Assembly (NCBI GenBank): GCA_946491665.1
Contig: CAMLYL010000009.1
Location: forward strand, 1-60,802
Reading direction: 5' to 3'
From: an uncultured Lachnospiraceae bacterium
GTDB lineage: Bacteria; Bacillota; Clostridia; Lachnospirales; Lachnospiraceae
Length of the DNA: 60,802 nt
The number at the start of each line of letters is the position of its first letter. Positions within the stretch are counted from its first letter, which is position 1. Both the position numbers and the translations under genes were made by a program. Shown piece after piece: positions 34,773 to 43,497 of the stretch. The notes under the pieces were generated by a model. The model was not told the origin of the DNA and searched no databases. It saw only the letters and a program-made list of their open reading frames with translations.

Positions 34773-37700
34773 ATGAGTATTATGAGCAATGAAGTGATTA
34801 CGGTAGAGGAACAGAAACAGACGAAGCTTCTGGAAAACGGTCTGATTATGGCGGACCGTTTTATTAACAAAAACTATCTCATTAATCTGCAGGAGAGAGG
34901 CGTGATGCCGTTGGACGACAGAGAAAAGGTGACCAACGCCATCCGTCTGTATCAGGTAAACAGGCTGGTCTATGACACAAAGGAAAACATTAACGACAAG
35001 CTGATCAGTGTTTACAGCGCTCTGCAGGATATTGGCGGTACCGCGCTGATGATTATCGACAGTGACGGGAGCCGCGTTTCTTATTTTATCGGGACGAGAA
35101 CACAGGAAAATGCGGCGACAGCCGGAAAAATTCTTCAGAAAAGTTTTATGGGAAATTTCCCGGGAAGCACACTGAATAATCTGAAGAATTCTGAGATCGA
35201 GCGGGTGATGAGTCAGATTACCGAATCAGAATATGTGAATACCTGCCGGAATGTGGCGGAAGTGACGGTAGTTCCGTCCATGCGGGATGAGGATAAGGAT
35301 AAGTTTGTGCAGGGAATCGAGAAGTTTATTGATACCATGCAGAATGAAAAATATACGGCGGTGTTTATTGCCCAGCCGGTGTCAAAGGGAGAACTGGAAG
35401 CGAAAAAGCGGGGATATGAGGAGCTGTATTCCGCACTCTCTCCGTTTACCAAGACCAATCTTTCTTACGGGGAGAATTACAGCAAGGCTGTTTCCAAGGG
35501 AATGTTTGAGAATTTCTCTCACTCGGTTAACAACAGCCTGACCAATACGACAGGAACAAATACCAGCCAGAGCCAGTCTTATACCAGCGGCCGGAATTCC
35601 GGAGGAAGCATCGGCGCTGACGGATTCAGTTCCAGCTGGGGCAGTTCAGAAAGTACCACCAGCGGGTATTCCTCCGGCAAATCCTGGTCAAAGGCGGTGA
35701 CCAGCGGCACGGCAGATACCACCGGAGGAGGAACGAATACAGGCGAATCAGAAACCACGGGAAATTCCAGGACGCTCTCCATTGAGTATCAGAATAAATC
35801 GGTGGAAGTGATTCTGGAAAATATTGAAAAGCAGCTGGAGAGGATTAAGGTGTGCGAGGCGTTCGGCCTCTGGAACTGCGCCGGATATTTTGTAGCGGAC
35901 GATATTCAGACCGCCGTAGTGGCTGCCAATACATATAAAGCCCTGATGCTGGGGGATGAGACTTATGTGGATAATTCATTTGTGAATGTCTGGGGACTGA
36001 AAAATCCTGAGATGACGGAGCAGGTGCTGGAGTATATCCGTTTTGGCATTCAGCCGGTGATCCCGATCCGCCCGGAAGCCGGATTCGCAGCGCTGAATGT
36101 AACGCCCGGCAACTATATCAGCGGAAAGGAACTTCCTCTGATGATGGGGATTCCCCACAAGTCTGTGACCGGCCTGACTGTCAGCAATATTGCAGAGTTC
36201 GGACGAAATGTGTATTCACAGAAGGAGAAGCCCCAGGCGAAAAAGATACAGCTTGGCCGTGTACACCATATGGGAAATACGGAGAAGACTTTTGTGAATC
36301 TGGATCTGGACAGCTTTAATTCCCATTGTTTTGTAACCGGGTCTACCGGTTCTGGCAAGTCTAATACCACCTATTGTCTGCTGGAGCGCTTCCTGCAGAA
36401 TAATATTCCATTCCTGGTGGTGGAACCGGCAAAGGGTGAATATAAAACAGAGTTCGGAGCGGTGGAGAACATGCATGTGTTTACCACCAATCCGCTGATC
36501 GGACAGATGCTGAAGCTGAATCCTTTCCGTTTTGATCCGAAGATTCATATTCTGGAGCATCTGGACCGGCTGATTGAGATTTTCAACGCGTGCTGGGAAA
36601 TGTACGCGGCTATGCCTGCTATTTTGAAGGATGCGGTGGAAAAGGTTTATATTGCAAAAGGCTGGGATCTTCTGAATTCCCAGTATATGCGGCCGGGGGT
36701 TCCGGAATATCCTACCTTTATGGATCTGCTGGAGACACTGCCGAAGGTAATCAGCAGTTCCAGCTATTCATCCGATACCAAGGGCGACTATACCGGAGCC
36801 CTGGTAACCCGTGTGGCTTCTCTGGCAAACGGCATTACCGGACAGATTTTCTGTGATAACTATGACATTTCCGATCAGGTGCTTTTTGATGAGTGTACGA
36901 TTGTGGATTTGAGCAGGGTCGGTTCCTCTGAGACAAAATCTCTGATTATGGGGATCCTGGTGCTGAAGCTGACGGAATACAGGATGGCTAATGCCAGCGG
37001 CGCCAATAAGGGACTTCGTCATGTGACTGTTCTGGAGGAAGCCCATAATCTGCTGAAGCGGACCGGAGGCACCGGTACGGCCGGTTCAAATGTGATCGGG
37101 AAATCTGTGGAAATGATCTGCAACAATATTGCAGAGATGCGTACCTATGGCGAGGGATTTGTTATTGTAGATCAGTCACCTACTGCTGTTGATATTGCAG
37201 CGATCAAAAATACCAATACAAAGATTGTTATGCGTCTTCCGGAGGAGACGGACTGTGAGGCTGTGGCCAGCGCCATGGGCCTGGATGAGAATCAGGTGAA
37301 GGAGATTTCCAGGCTTTCTGTGGGCTGCGCGATTGTGATGCAGAATAACTGGCTGGAGCCGGTGCTGACCCAGATTGACGCCTATGGAGGACATCATGAA
37401 AAAGAGTTTCCCATGCTTGATTTTGCCGAGGTCCGCCATCTGCGCAGCGCTGTGGCCCAGGAATTTGCTCTGCAGTATATTGTGGAGCGGCAGATGAATA
37501 TGGATAAGATGCTGGACTGCATTGCGAATGAAACCGGAGCGCCTGAGAAAAAGGAGGAGATGATCTGCTGCATGAATTATGCAGTGGGCCGTCTGGAAAA
37601 AGGCAGGGATATCGTATTTTTCTGTAAAACACTGATGAATCTCCTTTGCTGTAAAAATGCGTTTGATCTGACTGAATACAGGATTAAGACAGAGAAAATC

Positions 37701-37895
37701 CCGGACAGTAAAAAGCGCCGGATTACAGAGCGGAGCGCGCGTGAATGGAAGAAAGAGTTTCTTCAGCTCCTTCGCGGTTATTGTGATTTGTCAGAGGAGA
37801 TCTGTAATACATTGATACAGTATCTGCTGTATGCAAAGTCACTGGAGGAGACTTCTGTAAATTATGGTGAGCTGTACGATATTCTTTACGCATAG
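34773..37895 (+). CDS. HerA/FtsK-like ATPase (DUF87 type) with a Ser/Gly-rich insertion
   Basis: A protein of about 1,040 residues. An N-terminal domain (~1-250) precedes a low-complexity Ser/Thr/Gly linker (~255-335, GYSSGKSWSKAVTSGTADT). The ATPase has Walker A TGSTGSGKSNT near residue 520 and Walker B VTVLEEAHNLLKR near 750, plus FLVVEPAKGEYK and the sensor-like segment VDQSPTAVDIAAIKNTNTKIVMRL, all typical of HerA-like hexameric pumps. The start at ATG 34773 (or 34782) follows AGGTGGGG. It heads an operon: the next gene begins 17 bases after its stop. HerA-type ATPases move DNA or proteins; nuclease NurA is absent here, so a DNA-repair role is not supported. A protein-translocation role is only an inference. 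Confidence 0.8.
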   Translation: MSIMSNEVITVEEQKQTKLLENGLIMADRFINKNYLINLQERGVMPLDDREKVTNAIRLYQVNRLVYDTKENINDKLISVYSALQDIGGTALMIIDSDGSRVSYFIGTRTQENAATAGKILQKSFMGNFPGSTLNNLKNSEIERVMSQITESEYVNTCRNVAEVTVVPSMRDEDKDKFVQGIEKFIDTMQNEKYTAVFIAQPVSKGELEAKKRGYEELYSALSPFTKTNLSYGENYSKAVSKGMFENFSHSVNNSLTNTTGTNTSQSQSYTSGRNSGGSIGADGFSSSWGSSESTTSGYSSGKSWSKAVTSGTADTTGGGTNTGESETTGNSRTLSIEYQNKSVEVILENIEKQLERIKVCEAFGLWNCAGYFVADDIQTAVVAANTYKALMLGDETYVDNSFVNVWGLKNPEMTEQVLEYIRFGIQPVIPIRPEAGFAALNVTPGNYISGKELPLMMGIPHKSVTGLTVSNIAEFGRNVYSQKEKPQAKKIQLGRVHHMGNTEKTFVNLDLDSFNSHCFVTGSTGSGKSNTTYCLLERFLQNNIPFLVVEPAKGEYKTEFGAVENMHVFTTNPLIGQMLKLNPFRFDPKIHILEHLDRLIEIFNACWEMYAAMPAILKDAVEKVYIAKGWDLLNSQYMRPGVPEYPTFMDLLETLPKVISSSSYSSDTKGDYTGALVTRVASLANGITGQIFCDNYDISDQVLFDECTIVDLSRVGSSETKSLIMGILVLKLTEYRMANASGANKGLRHVTVLEEAHNLLKRTGGTGTAGSNVIGKSVEMICNNIAEMRTYGEGFVIVDQSPTAVDIAAIKNTNTKIVMRLPEETDCEAVASAMGLDENQVKEISRLSVGCAIVMQNNWLEPVLTQIDAYGGHHEKEFPMLDFAEVRHLRSAVAQEFALQYIVERQMNMDKMLDCIANETGAPEKKEEMICCMNYAVGRLEKGRDIVFFCKTLMNLLCCKNAFDLTEYRIKTEKIPDSKKRRITERSAREWKKEFLQLLRGYCDLSEEICNTLIQYLLYAKSLEETSVNYGELYDILYA

Positions 37896-37911
37896 AATGG
37901 GGGAGTGAAAA

Positions 37912-40900
37912 ATGGGACTTGAGTCAAACAGTGACGTAAATGACAGCCCCGAGGTTCAGGAAACCAATGAAAATGCCGCGGACGAGGCTGCGGAAAGAGA
38001 AACTCAGAACCAGGAGCGGGGAAATGAACTGGATAATCAGGAAGGAATGGAAAAAGAAGACAGTCCTGAGGAGGAAAATAGTCCTGAAGCAGATACAGAT
38101 GAGGATGAAGATCCGGAGGCATCAGAAGGGGAAAATCCCGAAGATGAAGGGGAGAATCTGGAGGACGACGGCGACAACCCGGAGGACGATGGGGAGGATC
38201 CTGAAAATGAAGGGGGAAATCCGGATGAAACTGAAGAAGATACGGATGATGAGGACAGCCGGAAGAATGATCTGGATGAGAAAAATGATTTAGAGGGAAC
38301 AGACCCGGATGAAGCAGAAGAGGACGGTGCTTCAGACGAGGATCCGGAGGACAAAAACGAAGTCCCGGAGGATGAAAGTGAGGATCCGGAAGCCGAAAGC
38401 GAAGATCCGGAGGACGACGGAGATAACCCGGAAGACGACGAAGATAACCCGGAGGATGACGGAGAAAATCCGGAAGACGACGAAGATAACCCGGAGGATG
38501 ACGGGGAGAATCCGGAAGATGACGGGGAGAATCCGGAGGACGACGGAGATAACCCGGAGGATGACGGAGAAAATCCGGAGGATGACGGGGAGAATCCGGA
38601 AGATGACGGGGAGAATCCGGAAGACGATGGAGATAACCCGGAGGATGACGGAGAAAATCCGGAGAATGACGGAGAAAATCCGGAAGATGACGGAGAAAAT
38701 CCGGAAGATGACGGGGAGAATCCGGAGGACGACGGAGATAACCGTGAGGATGACGGTGACAACCCGGAAGATGATGGAGAAGATCCGGAGGATGACGGAG
38801 ATAACCCGGAAGATGATGGAGAAAATCCGGAGGACGATGGAGATAACCCGGAGGATGACGGAGAAAATCCGGAGGAAGATGGCGACAACCCGGAGGATGA
38901 CGGAGAAAATCCGGAAGATGACGGAGATAACCCTGAGGATGACGGAGAAAATCCCGAAGACGATGGAGAAAATCCGGAGGACGACGGAGATAACCCGGAA
39001 GACGATGGAGAAAATCCGGAGAACGACGGAGATAACCCGGAAGATGACGGAGATAACCCTGAGGATGACGGCGAGAATCCTGAAGATACTGAGCAGAATC
39101 CGGAAAATGGAGATGAGGATCCGGAAGACGCAGAAGAGACCCGGAGGAATGATCTGGATGCTCAGGATGTAATGAGTCCTGCTCTGCAGGAAATGCATAA
39201 TTATATGTCAGAGCATAATTACGGATATGGAGATTATCCGACCTATTCGCAGGATCCGGAGTGGCAGAGACTCAATGAGAATCTGAAAAACGAGAATGCC
39301 GGCGTTGAAACGGAAAGGAGCGATATCAACGGTCCGGGAGAGGGAGACGATCCCGACAGCTCAAATGATCCGGAGAGTAAAATTGAAGGTTCGCGGTATC
39401 GCACAGTAGATGCGGATACGGTTGATTTGTCCGGCGCCAGGGGGATGGACGATCCCAACTTCTGGAATCATCATGGCAATGATAAGGAGACCTATACGGA
39501 GATGGCGGAAAAACTGCCGGATATTCAGAAGGAGCTTGGAGACGGGAAGTCTCTGGATGAACTGAGGGAGAATCCCGAATACAGGGATGCCATAGATGCT
39601 TATTATAACCCTGATACGATGGTAAAGGTGGAGCAGAAGCCGGATGGAACTTATGAATTCCAGGATGATGGAAGACACCGGGTGAAGGCGGCGCAGGAGG
39701 CGGGCGTCAATATACCTGTGGAAGTGATCAATCCCGATGAATATCCGGAAACAGTGCAGCTGAAGGATACTTCATCAAATCCGGAGAAAGCCGGTACCGA
39801 AATATCCGGCGAGAACGGAGAAAGTGCGGAGAAAAAGTCGGAAGGCTTTTCTGTGAAGGAGATAGAGAACTCTGACGGCAGCAAAAAGAGTATGGCTGAA
39901 CTGCAGGAACGTTTTGACAGTCTGAATGAGAAATATGAGAACACGGATGCTTCTGCGAAGGAAGGAAAAGAGGAATTGGGCAAACTGTACGGACAGAATA
40001 TGGGAGCCATCAAGGATACTCATGAGAAATACAACGCGGAGATGTCCAGAAAGGATGAACTTTCCAGGGAGATGAATGATCTTCATGTTCAGTACGACAG
40101 TGATTTCCCGCCGGAAGTACAGAAGTATTATGATGGTCTTGTAAAAGAATACCGTGACTGCCAGTCGAATGCGGAGCAGTTAAAATATCAGGAGGCAAAG
40201 CTGGAAAGCAATAATATGCATATTGCGGAGCAGCTGGATAAACCGTATGTTCCCACTTCTGATATGAACAGCGGACAGAACCGCCAGCAGAAGATGGATG
40301 GCCTGCAGACTTCGCTGAACGATCTGGAAGCGAAGATTGATTCCGGAAAGGCGACTCCCATGGATGCCTATGAATTTGCCAATACCAGCCAGCGGATGAA
40401 GGATGATATTGCGCATCCTTCTAATCTGAATGAGCAGTTTGGCGTGAAGGATAAGGAATCTCTGGGAAAGATGGATGCCCAGGTGGATCGGATTTCCGAT
40501 AAGCTGGCAGAGCAGTTTAAGGATTATAAGTTTCATGATGACGGAACATACACCAGAACCAGTGATAAATCCTGGGAAGGGTATGGACGGAAATCAGAAA
40601 ATCGGGAATATACAGATCAGAATGGAAATAAGATTACAGAGGTATCTGAGAGCAGTTTTGCCAGCGGACGCAGTAAAATAGAGAAGACGGCCATTACCTA
40701 CACGGACAGAGGACAGAAGCTGGATGCCTCCTTCCGGTTTGACGGGTTCAAAACCAGGACAGAGCGGACGGTAGAGGGCGCAGATCACTCTGTTTCTGTT
40801 TCCGAGAAAGAGACCCGCATTCTCGGCGGCGATGTGAAAACGTCCTATGATAATAATACAAAGAAGTCCGACCTGTCTGCCGACAGTAATCTGGCCAGCC

Positions 40901-41253
40901 GCAGAAGCGGCAAATTGGAGGAAAGTGAATCGGGATTTAAATCCAGCCAGACAGAAACGAGCTTGGGCAATCTCAGAGTGGAGGCTCATAAGGATACATC
41001 CTCCTTTAATAATGCGGAATGGAAGGGAAAAATAGGAGCCAATGCGGCGGATGTGGAAATTCATAAAACGGATCAGAACCCGGAGGGTAAGGGATATTCG
41101 GTTGACGCCCGGAGACAGTTTGGCGTTTTTGAGGCTGGAGCTTCCGCAAACCCTTCCGATCTGAAAATCGGAAAGGAATTCAAAGTAAAGCCGATGGAGG
41201 GCAATACGAAAATTCAGGAACTAGGAGAAGAGGATAAGAAGAAAGATGAATAA
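37912..41253 (+). CDS. Hyper-acidic heptapeptide-repeat protein with a ParB/Srx-like domain
   Basis: A 1,113-residue protein without signal peptide or membrane segment. Residues ~60-405 are a tandem array of NPEDDGE/NPEDDGD heptads. A globular segment follows with LPDIQKELGDGKSLDELREN...GTYEFQDDGRHRVKAAQEAGVNIPVEVIN (~520-610), resembling the ParB/sulfiredoxin-like DGRHR domain found in some toxin-like proteins. Then a coiled-coil region (~640-790) and a C-terminal repeat-like, beta-rich part (YTDRGQKLDASFRFDGFKTRTERTVEG). It starts 17 bases after the ATPase gene and overlaps the next gene by 8 bases. It could be a substrate or effector of the ATPase; the function is unknown. Confidence 0.75.
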   Translation: MGLESNSDVNDSPEVQETNENAADEAAERETQNQERGNELDNQEGMEKEDSPEEENSPEADTDEDEDPEASEGENPEDEGENLEDDGDNPEDDGEDPENEGGNPDETEEDTDDEDSRKNDLDEKNDLEGTDPDEAEEDGASDEDPEDKNEVPEDESEDPEAESEDPEDDGDNPEDDEDNPEDDGENPEDDEDNPEDDGENPEDDGENPEDDGDNPEDDGENPEDDGENPEDDGENPEDDGDNPEDDGENPENDGENPEDDGENPEDDGENPEDDGDNREDDGDNPEDDGEDPEDDGDNPEDDGENPEDDGDNPEDDGENPEEDGDNPEDDGENPEDDGDNPEDDGENPEDDGENPEDDGDNPEDDGENPENDGDNPEDDGDNPEDDGENPEDTEQNPENGDEDPEDAEETRRNDLDAQDVMSPALQEMHNYMSEHNYGYGDYPTYSQDPEWQRLNENLKNENAGVETERSDINGPGEGDDPDSSNDPESKIEGSRYRTVDADTVDLSGARGMDDPNFWNHHGNDKETYTEMAEKLPDIQKELGDGKSLDELRENPEYRDAIDAYYNPDTMVKVEQKPDGTYEFQDDGRHRVKAAQEAGVNIPVEVINPDEYPETVQLKDTSSNPEKAGTEISGENGESAEKKSEGFSVKEIENSDGSKKSMAELQERFDSLNEKYENTDASAKEGKEELGKLYGQNMGAIKDTHEKYNAEMSRKDELSREMNDLHVQYDSDFPPEVQKYYDGLVKEYRDCQSNAEQLKYQEAKLESNNMHIAEQLDKPYVPTSDMNSGQNRQQKMDGLQTSLNDLEAKIDSGKATPMDAYEFANTSQRMKDDIAHPSNLNEQFGVKDKESLGKMDAQVDRISDKLAEQFKDYKFHDDGTYTRTSDKSWEGYGRKSENREYTDQNGNKITEVSESSFASGRSKIEKTAITYTDRGQKLDASFRFDGFKTRTERTVEGADHSVSVSEKETRILGGDVKTSYDNNTKKSDLSADSNLASRRSGKLEESESGFKSSQTETSLGNLRVEAHKDTSSFNNAEWKGKIGANAADVEIHKTDQNPEGKGYSVDARRQFGVFEAGASANPSDLKIGKEFKVKPMEGNTKIQELGEEDKKKDE
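38404..39110 (+). repeat. 21-bp tandem repeat encoding an acidic heptapeptide
   Basis: More than 30 near-identical 21-base units of the type gatgacggagaaaatccggag, with third-position variation and occasional replacements (for example one unit with CGTGAG). The unit is a multiple of three, so copy-number change would lengthen or shorten the protein without a frameshift. Long open frames on other frames and strands across this stretch are by-products of the repeat. Confidence 0.92.
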
Positions 41254-42757
41254 AGTAAGTTTAAAGCTGAATCCCTATCAGGAATTCAATACAATTTCTT
41301 TAAATGAACAGAATCTGTCTGTTTACAGTGAACTGAATAATTTTATGAAAGAACCCTTTTTAAAATGGGCGGGACAGTTTTTTGATTCTGTGGAACGGGA
41401 ATTAAATGATGAATTTGATCTCTGTGTGCGCTCCCAGAATTTTGAATTTATGTTTCTGCAGGCCATGGCAAAGAATTTTCCGGACTGCCTTTCAGTGGAA
41501 CGGGAATCTTTTGATCTGGATTATTCCATGGAAGAACGGCAGGCGTTTCTGAATAAAGTGCTTGTGGATTTTCCGGTAGATATAGAAACGGAGAAGGTTC
41601 CGGTATATCTGGAAAAGAGCGTGTTTATGAATCTGGGAGAAGGATTCCAGGCGGTGTCGGATCCGGAGGAAGCTTTTCTTATTATTGCGGTCAGCGATGC
41701 CGCTTTTCCGGAATATTTTCAGGCCAGGGATACCAGGATTATTGCTCTGATCGGGGAGGAGGAGGGACTGGAAAAAATAAATTCCTGTTTTTTATGGAAA
41801 ATGACCGGTGATCAGGTACTCCCCCTCCTGGATGCAGTAAAATACAGGTTTTATAATATACCATATCTGAAGAAGGTATCCGGAGTGCTGCAGGCGTCGG
41901 CGGATCAGATGGATGCGGAACAGCGTAAAAATCTGGCATTGATGACGGCCACGGACCCTTATGTGTCGGTCTGCCGGATCCCGGATCTGGAGATGGGAAA
42001 AAGCTACCAGCCCGGGTTTGAGATCATTCCTTCCACGGCAGCAATGCCCCAGATCCGGATGAGAGTGATCAATGAGGCGGTCCTGCAGGGAATGGGACTG
42101 GAGTTAAACGGAATCAAGCCGGGAACGACTGTCGTAGAGTTCTATAAGAACGAGGAAATGATCCCCTTCTACAGACAGGAGGTGAATGTTTATCAGAACA
42201 ATTCTATAAAAAAGATCGTACTGAGTCTGCATTCTGATTCTATGGGAGTGGAGTATGCGCAGACTGTGGGCGCTGAGTTTTTTCCGCCGGATGCGGATGA
42301 TATTCCGGACGTAGTCTGGAGCAGCAGCAATCCTCAGGTGGCTACTGTGGATGCCGGCGGGAAAGTGGTGTCTCATGCGGCTGGGGAATGTACAATCACT
42401 CTTTCCGGAAAAGAGACGTCAGCCAGTGTTCATCTGACTATTCTGCCTCAGATTGAAAATATAGAACTGTCTCTGGAAGAGGTGGCCTGCTATGTGGGAG
42501 AGGTGATTCCGATTGATGTGAAAATCGCACCCGGAAACGCTTATAATAAAGAGATTGGCTGGTGGACCAGTGACAAGATGGTGGCAGTGGTAGAAACAAC
42601 GGCTACCGGGGATTTTCGGATCCGTGCAGTGGGAATCGGTCAGTGCACTCTGACCTGCAGGGCGAAAGAAGGCAGCGCGGGGGCGTCTGTTGAGATGTTT
42701 GTGGACAGCACCTTTAATAAAAGAAGGAAACGCAAAAGAATGGCGTTCTTCAGTTGA
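41246..42757 (+). CDS. Protein with Big_2-type Ig-like domains, no signal peptide
   Basis: A 503-residue protein whose ATG overlaps the acidic-protein stop by 8 bases. Residues ~1-320 are an unrecognised mixed domain (LNEQNLSVYSELNNFMKEPFLKWAG...; VDIETEKVPVYLEKSVFMNLGEG). The C-terminal ~180 residues hold two bacterial Ig-like (Big_2) units: VVWSSSNPQVATVDAGGKVVSHAAGECTITLSG and IGWWTSDKMVAVV...GIGQCTLTCRA. The end is basic (KRRKRKRMAFFS). Big_2 domains are usually extracellular, yet no signal peptide, lipobox or membrane span is present, which is odd and suggests either a cytosolic role or export by a non-Sec route. Confidence 0.7.
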   Translation: MNKVSLKLNPYQEFNTISLNEQNLSVYSELNNFMKEPFLKWAGQFFDSVERELNDEFDLCVRSQNFEFMFLQAMAKNFPDCLSVERESFDLDYSMEERQAFLNKVLVDFPVDIETEKVPVYLEKSVFMNLGEGFQAVSDPEEAFLIIAVSDAAFPEYFQARDTRIIALIGEEEGLEKINSCFLWKMTGDQVLPLLDAVKYRFYNIPYLKKVSGVLQASADQMDAEQRKNLALMTATDPYVSVCRIPDLEMGKSYQPGFEIIPSTAAMPQIRMRVINEAVLQGMGLELNGIKPGTTVVEFYKNEEMIPFYRQEVNVYQNNSIKKIVLSLHSDSMGVEYAQTVGAEFFPPDADDIPDVVWSSSNPQVATVDAGGKVVSHAAGECTITLSGKETSASVHLTILPQIENIELSLEEVACYVGEVIPIDVKIAPGNAYNKEIGWWTSDKMVAVVETTATGDFRIRAVGIGQCTLTCRAKEGSAGASVEMFVDSTFNKRRKRKRMAFFS

Positions 42758-42759
42758 TT

Positions 42760-42768
42760 CCCCCCCCC
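42760..42768. repeat. Intergenic poly-C tract (C9)
   Basis: Nine C two bases after the stop of the Ig-like gene and 58 bases before the next start. It matches in length the tract at 9114-9122. Confidence 0.7.
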
Positions 42769-42826
42769 GGAGATGTGGTATGCACAGGGAGTATAATCTT
42801 GAGTATGAAAAGAAAGGAGAATTCAG

Positions 42827-43444
42827 ATGGATCAGAATTCAAAAAAAGTGGATATGAGAGGTAATCCGCTTTATCCGGACCGGATTGAAAACAATGCGGT
42901 AGCCGTGTTTCTGGCGCTGGTATCCGTTGTGGTGGCGATTATTCTGCTGGCTGTGATTGTAACAAATTTCAGTTACGCGGCGCATCCGGAGCGGGCGCGG
43001 GGGTATGTGAATACCAATTATCCCGTAGCAGATCTGCCGGCCAATGAGGCGGAGGAAATGCCTGCTGAAGATTTTTCGGCGGAAGAATCTGTTTCCGGAG
43101 GCGCAGCTGTATATGAGGAGGATACGGAGATGCAGCCGGAGGAGGAGACTCTGGCAGGCAGTATGACGGGAGATTATGTGATTCCCGACAGCGCCAGCCG
43201 GTATCTGGTGCGGAGCGATCTGGAAAATCTGACGGCAGATCAGCTGAGAATTGCCAGAAATGAAATTTACGCAAGGCATGGAAGGATGTTTGATGATGAA
43301 CAGCTTCAGGCATATTTCAATTCCAAGTCCTGGTATACCGGAACCATCAGTCCGGCGGATTTCTCGGAAGATATGCTGAATGATTATGAGAGGGAGAATA
43401 CATATATCATATCCGATTATGAGAAAGAAATGGGATACCGCTGA
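42827..43444 (+). CDS. Single-pass membrane protein with YARHG domain
   Basis: A 205-residue protein. It opens with a cytosolic motif KKVDMRGNPLYPDRIE, then one membrane segment (residues ~26-47, VAVFLALVSVVVAIILLAVIV), an acidic linker (about 60-110) and a C-terminal YARHG domain (LTADQLRIARNEIYARHGRMFDDEQLQAYFNSKSWY). YARHG is a presumed extracellular domain of unknown function. The first motif recurs at the start of the C-type lectin protein two genes downstream. An AAAGGAG site precedes the ATG. It belongs to the ATPase operon by direction and spacing. Confidence 0.85.
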   Translation: MDQNSKKVDMRGNPLYPDRIENNAVAVFLALVSVVVAIILLAVIVTNFSYAAHPERARGYVNTNYPVADLPANEAEEMPAEDFSAEESVSGGAAVYEEDTEMQPEEETLAGSMTGDYVIPDSASRYLVRSDLENLTADQLRIARNEIYARHGRMFDDEQLQAYFNSKSWYTGTISPADFSEDMLNDYERENTYIISDYEKEMGYR

Positions 43445-43497
43445 TCTGCAGTTGGCAGAAAAGCTTAATGATAACATATAAAAAGGGAGGAAAAGTT

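Noticed and set aside
38404..39110. CRISPR-like regular repeats
   Set aside because: Units are contiguous 21-mers without spacers and lie in a coding frame.
38037..39198. Several 280-codon frames on both strands (Ser/Gly-Phe, Arg/Lys/Met and Ile/Val/Leu-rich)
   Set aside because: They are products of the 21-bp tandem repeat, which lacks stops in most frames.
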